Assembly (NCBI GenBank): GCA_963643165.1
Contig: CAVIJD010000059.1
Location: 1 to 7,508, forward strand
Direction of reading: 5' to 3'
From: F23-D06 sp963643165
GTDB lineage: Bacteria; Bacteroidota; Bacteroidia; Bacteroidales; WCHB1-69
Length of the DNA stretch: 7,508 nt
Within the stretch, counting starts at the first letter, position 1, and every line of letters starts with the position of its first letter. The notes beneath the pieces are model-generated. The model did no database searches. It worked only from the letters and a program-made list of their open reading frames with translations, and was not told where the DNA came from. Shown here piece after piece: positions 1-7,500 of the stretch. The position numbers and the translations under genes were made by a program.

Positions 1-152
1 TCCGGGCCCGCTTTGCGGAATGGGCATCCTCAATCGTGCATGACAGTGCGCATGGAAAGGTCGTCAAAGTGAAACGTCCCAGTCGCAATCAGTTGGCTTG
101 TTCGTGCGGTAGCCCCCTGTATGAACAGGTTGACCGGCTTGGTCTGAATTAA
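1..152 (+). CDS. C-terminal end of an unidentified protein (5' partial)
   Basis: An open frame enters from the left edge with its first full codon at base 3 and ends at TAA 150-152, giving about 49 residues. The peptide starts RARFAEWASS, has a basic middle (KVVKVKRPSR) and ends with a C-x-C-G motif (LACSCGSPLYEQ) followed by VDRLGLN. The other two plus frames hit stops within the first 80 bases. Codon choice (GCC, CGC, ATC, GTC, CAG) resembles the real genes further right. I do not recognise the family. The CxC pair could bind metal, but two cysteines alone do not show that. The gene converges on the minus-strand remnant ending at 264, and no clear terminator lies between them. Its function cannot be judged from this tail. 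Confidence 0.6.
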   Translation, partial: RARFAEWASSIVHDSAHGKVVKVKRPSRNQLACSCGSPLYEQVDRLGLN

Positions 153-263
153 CATTTTAACATATCGACGTACAACATTTTAATAACCATTTGAAAATTT
201 TTGAAACGAATGAAAAATTAATAGAAAAACCCTGTATTTTCTGAGTTCTTCAATTTTATAAAA
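153..263. other. AT-rich convergent intergenic gap with a short direct repeat
   Basis: This gap separates the plus-strand stop at 152 from the minus-strand stop at 264 and is far richer in A and T than the flanking coding DNA. The 10-mer AACATTTTAA occurs at 151-160 and again at 174-183, 23 bases apart. I find no GC-rich stem followed by a U-run, so no intrinsic terminator can be called for either gene. The repeat may be chance in such AT-rich sequence. Confidence 0.4.
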
Positions 264-592
264 CTATAATTCCAGATACTCGGTTTTGGGCTTGGCCGGA
301 TGTCCTCGCTTTTTGGGCTTGCTTTGGGCTTTGGAGACATAGAGCGGAGCGCAGCCGTCGGGGATGTCGAAGCCGAAGACCTTGCAGATTTGCACCTCAA
401 CAGGTCCATCCTGTTCTGCTCCGTTATGCTTTGCGCAAGTCTGTTTATGGCCGTGCTGGTGAGGACGCTCCCCGACGGGGCTTTTGCCTCCATCTGCCAC
501 TGTGCCAACTGGCTGCACGGCAGGTTCCCGATGAATGGGTGGTAGGCCATCGTGAGAATGTCGTTGTCCATCTCGCAGTTGCCGTCCGGCAC
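264..592 (-). pseudogene. Frameshifted minus-strand gene of unknown function
   Basis: Two overlapping minus-strand frames each look coding over only part of their length. From GTG at 592 (or ATG at 571) down to about 390 the frame uses mostly G/C third positions and reads like protein: MDNDILTMAYHPF, then QWQMEAKAPSGS, then SITEQNRMDLLR. After that it degenerates into serine/alanine/proline runs. From about 395 to TAG at 264-266 the neighbouring frame takes over with the same codon bias: ICKVFGFDIPDG, CAPLYVSKAQ, then a lysine/proline-rich AT-hook-like tail (KPKKRGHPAKPK) ending TEYLEL. One missing base in the A-run near 389-391 would join them as LLRCK-ICKVFG. An in-frame TAA just upstream of 592 limits the 5' extension, so the joined product would be about 100-110 residues. 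I do not recognise the family. The basic tail suggests nucleic-acid binding, but this is weak. A sequencing error could also explain the shift. Confidence 0.5.
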
Positions 593-676
593 TTCCGCAA
601 TTTATTTTCAGATATTTGTGACTTTTGGGTACACGAACGTGAAAAAACTCAATTTTTTAACAGAATCATAACCGCA

Positions 677-715
677 TTGCAACGGCTTCGCAAAACGAAG
701 AGCCGTTCTTTGCAA
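677..715 (+). promoter_or_regulatory. Bulged hairpin in the leader of the pstS remnant
   Basis: AACGGCT (681-687) pairs with AGCCGTT (701-707). The stem continues as TCG (688-690) with CGA (696-698) around a CAAAA loop, leaving a 2-base bulge at 699-700. TTGC (677-680) can pair with GCAA (712-715) below an internal bulge. The structure ends about 34 bases before the ATG at 749. No U-run follows, so it is not a plain terminator. It could stabilise the leader or be a leftover of regulation. No Bacteroidetes TAnnTTTG promoter box is visible between 600 and 748. Confidence 0.4.
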
Positions 716-748
716 CGTCAAAAAGAACAATACAAATGCACAATAAAG

Positions 749-1253
749 ATGAAAAGAATGAAAACACGCAGTTTGATGATTTTGGTGGCAGCAGCCGCAC
801 TCACGATGACCTCCTGCCACACGAAACAGGAAAGTAAGCCCTTAACCCTTTCAGGTGCTGGCGCCACATTTCCGCAACCTTTCTATACGATGGTGTTCAA
901 GGCCTACCACGAGCAAACGGGCAATGTGGTCTCTTACGGCGGCATAGGCAGCGGAGGCGGCATCACGTTTGTGTTCACCGACTACCTCTGCAAGGTGAGC
1001 CCGCAATGGAACGAGAAGTATGGCCGCGGCAAGTCCGTGTCATTCCCGACCGGCATCGCCGCTAAGGGCAACCCCGGCATTGCCGGCGTGCTGAGCCAGA
1101 CGGACGGCAGCATAGGCTATGTTGGAGTTCATGCTCTCCGATGAAATGCAGGCGTTGACCGAAAAAATCCATTATGCTCCGCTTCCGGTCAAGGTGAAAA
1201 TGCAGTCTTTGAAGAATATCAAAGAGATGAGTTTCGTCTCCGAAAGCAAATAA
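749..1253 (+). pseudogene. pstS: Phosphate ABC transporter substrate-binding lipoprotein PstS, doubly deleted remnant
   Basis: PstS normally binds phosphate outside the inner membrane and delivers it to PstCAB. Here ATG 749 (or 758) starts a lipoprotein signal: basic start, hydrophobic stretch, lipobox LTMTSC with Cys23. The phosphate-loop motif LSGAGATFP (34-42) and GGIGSGGG (64-71) follow. At about residue 72 the sequence jumps straight to TFVFTDYLCKVS, which in intact PstS comes about 100 residues later (after the RSDGSGT motif). GIAAKGNPG and SQTDGSIGYVG follow, then the frame stops at TGA 1142-1144 (131 aa). The next frame, from about 1119 to TAA 1251-1253, reads LEFMLSDEMQ and HYAPLPVKVK, which matches the PstS C-terminus, so a second segment is missing with a frameshift. 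The lost parts include the Asp of GASD and the Arg/Asp/Ser of RSDGSGT that contact phosphate. It should not work as a transporter component. No pstC/A/B follows. Confidence 0.85.
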
Positions 1254-1318
1254 CCCTTTTGCGGAACGGGAAAAAAGACAGATGTCTGTAAGAAAAAAAC
1301 GCCTCCTGTAGCCACCGG

Positions 1319-1358
1319 AAAAAGGCAGGGAACGCACCCTGCCTTTTTGTTTTTTTTT
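1319..1358. terminator. Strong bidirectional intrinsic terminator
   Basis: A perfect 12-bp stem, AAAAAGGCAGGG (1319-1330) with CCCTGCCTTTTT (1337-1348), encloses the loop AACGCA. A run of T continues to 1358 with one G at 1349. The A-run on the left arm gives a U-run on the opposite strand, so it can stop transcription both ways. It lies 66 bases after the pstS stop and insulates the next gene from that remnant. Confidence 0.9.
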
Positions 1359-1390
1359 GACAGCGCAAACGAAGCAGCAAATGTTTTTTC

Positions 1391-1398
1391 TACATTTG
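1391..1398 (+). promoter_or_regulatory. Candidate Bacteroidetes -7 promoter box (TACATTTG)
   Basis: TACATTTG fits the Bacteroidetes primary-sigma -7 consensus TAnnTTTG exactly. It lies just after the terminator and upstream of the only intact downstream gene. No TTG/TTTG -33 element is found at the usual spacing of about 19-21 bases; the nearest TTTG (1356-1359) is too far away. If used, transcription would start near 1403-1406 and give a leader of about 150 nt beginning inside the 1402-1423 hairpin. Confidence 0.45.
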
Positions 1399-1401
1399 TT
1401 G

Positions 1402-1423
1402 CCGCTTTTGGAAAGCGGTTTTT
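1402..1423 (+). terminator. Second terminator-like hairpin at the predicted 5' end of the surface-protein mRNA
   Basis: CCGCTTT (1402-1408) pairs with AAAGCGG (1412-1418) over a TGG loop and is followed by TTTTT (1419-1423). It has the form of a weak intrinsic terminator. Because it comes right after the candidate -7 box, it could instead be a 5' stabilising hairpin or an attenuator, or simply back up the upstream terminator. The sequence does not decide between these. Confidence 0.5.
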
Positions 1424-1557
1424 CCCCTGTTTGAAGGCAGATGTGAAAAGATAGGCATAAGGGAAAATCGCAGCGTGGAGATTGAGGGGCAGTTAAAAAA
1501 ACAAAAAAAGAAACTACGGTTTATAACAACTCAATTATCAACAAATTAAAAACAATT

Positions 1558-4500
1558 ATGGTAAAAAAAATCTACGCTTTGTTGTTTGCGATATGGCTGC
1601 TGCTACCGTTGGCAGGCTCATCGCAGACGCTCGACTACTATGCTTTCCAGGCAAGTACGTCAACTTACACGCCCGTCAGTCAAGGGACCTCTGTGGGCAT
1701 CTATGATGACGACGACTACGCCACGATAGCGTTGCCTTTTGCTTTCACCTTTGCAGAGACGGTTTATCAACAGGGCGCCAGTCTGTACGTGTGCAGCAAC
1801 GGCTACCTCACGCTTGGCGACTCTGACGACTCCGTCTGGCCTGACGAGACTGCCTATTACAGTTTCATCTCCCCGTTGGGGCACGACTTGGATCCCTCTT
1901 CGGACGGAACGATCACCTACAGCGTCACGGGCTCGTCGCCCAACCGGGTGCTCACCGTGCAATGGGCCGGCGTTCCCTGCTTCGGCGATGACAACACCTA
2001 CAATTTCCAAGTGAAACTCTACGAAACCACCAATGCCATCGAGTTCTGTTACGGACAGATGAGCGTTACTGAAGTCAAAGAGCCGGTAGTTGGCCTTTAT
2101 GACCATATCAACGCTGAAAAGATGATCGTGACCGGCACCGGCAACTGGGCCAACTTCACCACCAGCAGCACCGTCACGGATCTTTTTGTGGAAATCACCT
2201 CCAGTTCATATCCCGCCTCCGGGCTTACCTACTCCTTCACGCCGGCCACCATCACCTGTCCGCGAGTAAACAACTTGGCGGCTTCCAACTATGGCCCCAA
2301 CTCCTTCGACATCTCGTGGCAGCCGGGCGGAACAGAGACCTCCTGGACCGTGACCTACCTCGTGCAAGGAGACTCCACCACGTTGGTATCTACCACCACC
2401 TCCGCACCTAACTACACCGTTTCAGGACTTACGCCAAACACAAAATATGTCGTATCTGTTTCAGCCGTATGCGCTGGCAACGAAGAGAGTCTCGCGAGGA
2501 CATTGACGACCGTTACGCTTTTCAACACACCCGCATCTTTGCCTTACGTTTGCGGCTTTGAAGACCCGACCGAGAACGGCAGTTGGACGTTAGTGAACGA
2601 ACCTGCCACAAACGTCTGGAGCATAGGCAGTGCCACCCACGCCGGCACGTCAGGAAATGCTCTCTATGTTTCCAATGATGCCGGCACGACCAATGCCTAC
2701 AACAAGAACGCTGCCGCCACCGTGTTTGCCGTGCGCGACATCACGCTGGATACTGCCGCACGCTATTATGCCCTCTCATTCGACTATAAGGGCATCGGCG
2801 AGGCGAACACAGACTATCTTAAAGTGTGGCTTGCCAAAGACTATCCCGCACAGGTCACGGCCAACAACCTGGGCACTGGCACCGATGTGGAAGGCGCCAC
2901 CTACGTTGCCGTTGACGGCAGCCAGTATCTGGGACGCAGAGAAGACTGGACGCATGTGAACCATATCCTTCAGCGCACCGATGGCTGGGGCGACAACGGT
3001 CTGCTCCGCATCTATCTGATGTGGCGCAACAACAATGTAGATGGCTCGAACCCTCCCGCCGCTATTGACAACATCGTAGTCAAGGGTTACAACTGTGCCT
3101 TGCCGCAGAATCTTGCCGCCAATGACAGTGCGGCCACCCAGACTGCACTCACGGTAGCTTGGAACAAAGGCGCAGCCACAGATGCCGAGTGGCAGGTGTG
3201 CATCTGCCAGATGGGCGAGAACCCCGACATGGCCACGCCGGTCACAGTGACCGACACCACCCACCAGTTCACCGGACTGACGGCCAGCACCTCCTATGTG
3301 GTGTATGTGAGAACCGTCTGCGGCACGGAAACCAGCGCATGGGCTTCTGCCATTGCACGCACGGCATGTGCCACTTACATGTCGATTCCCTACGCCGAGA
3401 GTTTTGACAACTACGGTGTCGGCACGCCTACCTTCCCGAGTTGCTGGACCAGGAACCACACCACCATGTCAACCTATCCTTACATTACGAACTCCGCACC
3501 CAGTTCCGGCGTGGGCTGCCTCTATTTCTACAGTTCTTACAGCAGTTATTCTGCCGCAGTCGCTCCCCAGATAGACACCAACACTAATCCGATAAACACG
3601 CTGATGGTAAGCTTTAAGGTCAAGAAAAACAGCTCCTCCAGCGGCTACGGTGCCATTCAGTTAGGCGTGATGTCAGACCCGACAGACATGAACACTTTCC
3701 AAGTGGTCAAGACCTGGGCAACAACAGACTGGGCAGCAACGAACACTTGGTACAGTGTAGAAGAACTGCTGTCAGGCTTTACGGGCAACGGTTCCTACAT
3801 CGCCCTCCGCAAACCGACGGGGTCGGGCTACACCTACGTTGACGACTTCGCCGTCACGCTGATACCTACTTGTCTGAAACCGGCAGGTGTGACGCTCAGT
3901 GCCATCACAGCCAGCAGCGCTTTGGTTGACTGGACCCCGCAAGGTACGGAGACAGAATGGGCCGTTGTGGTTGTGCCTACCGGCACCAGCCCCGATGGTG
4001 CCGTGGCCACTTCCGTGTCTGCCCATCCTTTCACGGTTACGGATCTTGACCCCAACACGGCATACGACATCTACATAAAGGCAGTCTGTTCCTCTACGGA
4101 TGAAAGCATTTGGTCTGATGCAGTCACCTTCCAAACCCGTTGCCTTTCCACCGATGTCATTCCGTACATAGAGAACTTCGACACCTATGGCACGGGCAAC
4201 ACCGCTTTCCCGAACTGTTGGAGCAAACTTACAAACAGCACTTCCGCAACAAGGTATCCTTACATTAACGGCATCGTGGATACGAATGACACCGCCAATG
4301 CAGGCGCATTGTACTTCTATGCCTCCAGTGCCACCTATTCACTGGCTGCAACCCAGGCTCTTGACCTTTCCGCGCACACTGCCGGCTCGCTGCTGCTTAC
4401 ATTCAAGGCAAAAAAACCCAGCAACTCTTACGGCCGTTTGGACATCGGCATCATGACCGACCCCGATGACTTGAACACCTTGACAGTGTTGAAGACCATC

Positions 4501-7500
4501 TATCCTAACGACTATATTTCCACAAACGAATGGCAGACATTTTATGTGCCTTTCAACCAGGCTTTCAATAATGTTTATCTCGCATTCTACTCTCCCAATG
4601 GCGGCACCTCTTATTGTTACGTTGACAATGTGAGACTGGACTATATGCCCGACTGTTTTGCTCCGTCAAATCTTACGGTTTCCAATGTGTCAGGCCGTTC
4701 CGTTCTGTTGAGTTGGACCGCTGCGCTGCAAGGAAATCCGAGCTATACGGTTGAGTATTCTGAAGCCGGCCAAGAAAACTGGCAGACGGCAGGCACCACA
4801 GTGGCTGACACCCGGTATCTGCTGAGCGGTCTTGAGCCTCAAACCACCTACAACGTGCGTGTCAGCTCCAGTTGTGCCTCCGCTACCGGCTCAACCGAGG
4901 TCATCACGGCACAGTTTACCACCGTGTGCGCTTCAAACACCGCATTTACGGTAAACAACGGCACACAGTCAACGTACAACGGACTTCCCCTCAACAATTA
5001 TTACAACTTCACCTATACGCAGCAGATTTATGATGCCACCGAGCTTGGCGGTGCCATGTCCATCAGCGGCATAGCCTTCGACTACGCATACGCTAATCCG
5101 ATATCGGAGAAAGACAACGTGACCATCTATCTGGCTCACACCTCGCAGAGTGTTTTCAGCACCACCTCGTCGTGGATTCCGATTGACAGCGCGACCGTCG
5201 TTTACACCGGTCCGATGGACTTCGAATATGGCTGGAACACAGTTTCCCTCACGACACCGTTCCAATACAACGGCACCAGCAATTTGGCCGTCATCGTAGA
5301 TGACAACTCCGGCGGTTATGACAACGGCTCATACGTTTTCAATGTTCATAACACCACGGGAAATAAAGCCATCTATTACAAGAGCGACGGCAGCAACCCT
5401 GACCCTATGTCACCGCCCACAGGCCTGCTGTTGTCAAAACGCAACAACATCAAGTTCGTGTCGTGCGACTCAACGGCCACCTGTGTCGCTCCCAACGTCA
5501 TCGTGACGGCTGCTGACAACAATTCCGTCACAGTAGCATGGGTGCCTGGCTATATGGAAACGCAATGGCAACTGGAATACATGTTGTCCACCGACAGCGT
5601 GTGGACCTCTGAAGGCACCGTTACCGCCTCGCCGCACACCATCACGAACTTAGTGTCGGATGCGGACTATACCATCCGTCTGCGTTCAAACTGCGGCACT
5701 GACAACAGCGCATACGCCGTAGTCAACGCCTCCACGACCTGTGCGGACATTGTGGCACTGCCTTATACGGAGAACTTTGACGCTGCAACGGGCTCGGGTG
5801 CAGGCAACTTCATCTCTTGCTGGTATAGCGGCACCAACGGATCGTCGGCTTATCCCTACACCTCCAATTCAAGCGCTCATTCTACGACTTATTCTCTCTA
5901 CTTCATGGGGTCCGGCACGACATGGTCATACGCTGCCACCCCGCGCTTGGCCAATGCCATCGCGATGAACAACCTGCAGGTTTCTTTCTATGCAAAGAAG
6001 ACCTCCGCCAATTATTTCATCGAAGTCGGCATCATGACAGACCCCACCGACATCACCACATTCCAGCCTGTCGGACGTTTCTCTCCTGCACAAAGCAACA
6101 ATTGGGAACTCTGCGAGATGAACACGGACAACTACACGGGCAACGGACGCCATGTGGCCTTCAGAACGCCGCAATGGATTGCCAACTACATCTATATTGA
6201 CGACGTTACCATTCAGGAGATCCCGTTCTGCGGAAGAGTAGAGGACATTGTTGCCACCAACATCACAACCGATGCGGCAACGATAAGCTGGACGCCGGGT
6301 GGCAACGAGTCGCAATGGGAAGTCTGCTACGGCATTTCCGGCATGGTTGACCCGACCACGGCAACGCCCGAATCTGTTTCAGCCGACTCTGTCGTTCTCT
6401 CCGGACTCACCGCCAACACCGCCTACGACGTTTATGTGCGCATTGTTTGTGACGGCGGCGACTATGGTGCATGGACCTCATACACCTTCCGTACCGAATG
6501 CGGCATATCCTCGGTTCCTTATTCCGAGAATTTCGACAGTTACACTCACGGCATCGGTTCATCTACAACCGTCCCGGAGGGTTATCCGAACGTTGACATG
6601 CCCTCGTGTTGGACATTCCTGAACCGTTCGGAAGTTTCTTCGGGTTATCCGACCGCATTCCTGACAACGGCTTCCGGCTATACCGTGACAGGCAATGCCT
6701 TGTTCTTCAAGTCCAGCTCGACAACCGCTGTCGTTGCCGTACTTCCGGTCTTCAACGTGGACATCAACACCTTGCAGATGACCTTCAAGTATCGCAACGA
6801 GGGCACGTCAGCATATAACGGCACCTTGGAAGTGGGCTACATCACGAACCTTAACGATCCTACTACTTTCACATCCATCTATTCTTGTCCGCGCACCACC
6901 ACCATCACGGAGGTAGAACAGCCGTTCTCCAGCGTTCCGGCACTTGGTGCGGGCAACAGTTACATCGCATTCAGGTACGTGGGCGGCTCCTCCAACAACT
7001 TCTACTTAAGCATCGATGATGTGGTAGTGGAAGCACTTCCCTCTTGCAGCAAACCATCGAGCCTGACAGTGTCCAACGTTACCAGTACCTCTGTTGACCT
7101 TAGTTGGACCGAGAACGGTTCTGCCACGGCTTGGAACATCGAGTATGGTCCGCAAGGCTTCACGCAGGGCACCGGCACCACAGTGGCTGCCACTACCAAC
7201 CCGTTCACCGTTACGGGACTCTCGGCCACGCCGTACGACTTCTATGTGCAGGCCGACTGCGGCGCAGGCGAAACCAGCCAATGGCGCGGTCCTGTCAGCG
7301 CAACCCCGGGCAGCTACAATATGCCCACCAGCGGCACCACGACCATAACCATGTGCGACGGCCTGATTTATGATGACGGCGGTGCTGACGGAAACTATTC
7401 AAGCTCCTGCGGTGGCACACTCGTGGTCAACCCTGAAACGCAAGGCAATATGGTCAAGGTTCAGGGTGTCGGCACTTACTCATTTGAGTCTTGCTGCGAC

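Larger units (their letters stand above)
1254..1557. other. Intergenic region between the pstS remnant and the giant surface protein
   Basis: These 304 bases hold no convincing gene. They contain a small inverted repeat (AGACA/TGTCT around 1276-1287), the strong terminator at 1319-1358, a TAnnTTTG box at 1391-1398, a second hairpin at 1402-1423 and an A-rich leader. The last 60 bases before ATG 1558 are almost purine- and A/T-only (AAAAAAACAAAAAAAG near 1496-1510) and lack a Shine-Dalgarno sequence, as is usual in Bacteroidetes. The minus-strand frame at 1062-1337 crosses both the pstS remnant and the terminator and is not a gene. Confidence 0.7.
2257..7317 (+). repeat. Seven fibronectin type III domains
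   Basis: The FnIII copies span residues 234-320, 513-604, 773-862, 1033-1124, 1309-1395, 1558-1648 and 1830-1920. Each shows the strand-B Trp (ISWQPG, VAWNKG, VDWTPQ, LSWTAA, VAWVPG, ISWTPG, LSWTEN), the 'T/S-GL-x-P/A-x-T-x-Y' E-F turn and a strand-F cysteine (SAVC, RTVC, KAVC, SSSC, RSNC, RIVC, QADC). Copies 2-6 also end in Cys directly after strand G (TAC, TRC, TVC, TTC, TEC). The strand-F Cys may bridge to this terminal Cys. FnIII-1 and FnIII-7 lack the terminal Cys, which marks them as the ends of the array. These domains probably act as spacers that hold the J modules away from the cell. Confidence 0.88.

Noticed and set aside
151..183. Possible insertion or attachment site marked by the AACATTTTAA direct repeat
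   Set aside because: The repeat is only 10 bases in AT-rich DNA, 23 bases apart, with no inverted repeat or integrase nearby.
300..545. Plus-strand open frame with a hydrophobic stretch (81 aa)
   Set aside because: It is the complement of the minus-strand gene; the hydrophobic look comes from reading antisense to coding DNA, and its end has no protein-like pattern.
640..660. A-run/T-run stem (AAAAAA...TTTTTT) as a terminator
   Set aside because: The stem is A-T only and short, with no GC base pairs, so it is too weak to call.
431..748. Plus-strand N-terminal extension in frame with the pstS remnant
   Set aside because: It lies opposite the codon-biased minus-strand frames, reads as arginine/leucine-rich shadow sequence, and a normal lipoprotein signal starts at 749.
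608..820. Minus-strand open frame of 70 aa over the pstS leader and signal peptide
   Set aside because: It overlaps the lipoprotein signal and leader, is rich in Cys/His/Phe and shows no motif or coding bias.
1109..1130. Programmed frameshift joining the two pstS frames
   Set aside because: There is no slippery heptamer or downstream structure, and a frameshift would still leave dozens of PstS residues missing.
1119..1253. Separate small gene of 44 codons (MLEFMLSDEM...)
   Set aside because: It matches the PstS C-terminus in content and position, so it is better read as the out-of-frame end of the pstS remnant.
1062..1337. Minus-strand open frame of 91 aa
   Set aside because: It runs through the strong terminator and the pstS C-terminal remnant and has no recognisable motif.
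2257..7317. Tandem DNA repeats or a CRISPR-like array in the giant gene
   Set aside because: The repetition is at protein-domain level with strong DNA divergence; only short words such as the 13-mer are identical, and there is no regular repeat-spacer pattern.
1660..7373. Many antisense and alternate-frame open frames inside the giant gene, some of 90-227 aa
   Set aside because: They are shadows of a long G/C-third-position gene; the main frame carries all domain motifs without a stop, and the others show none.
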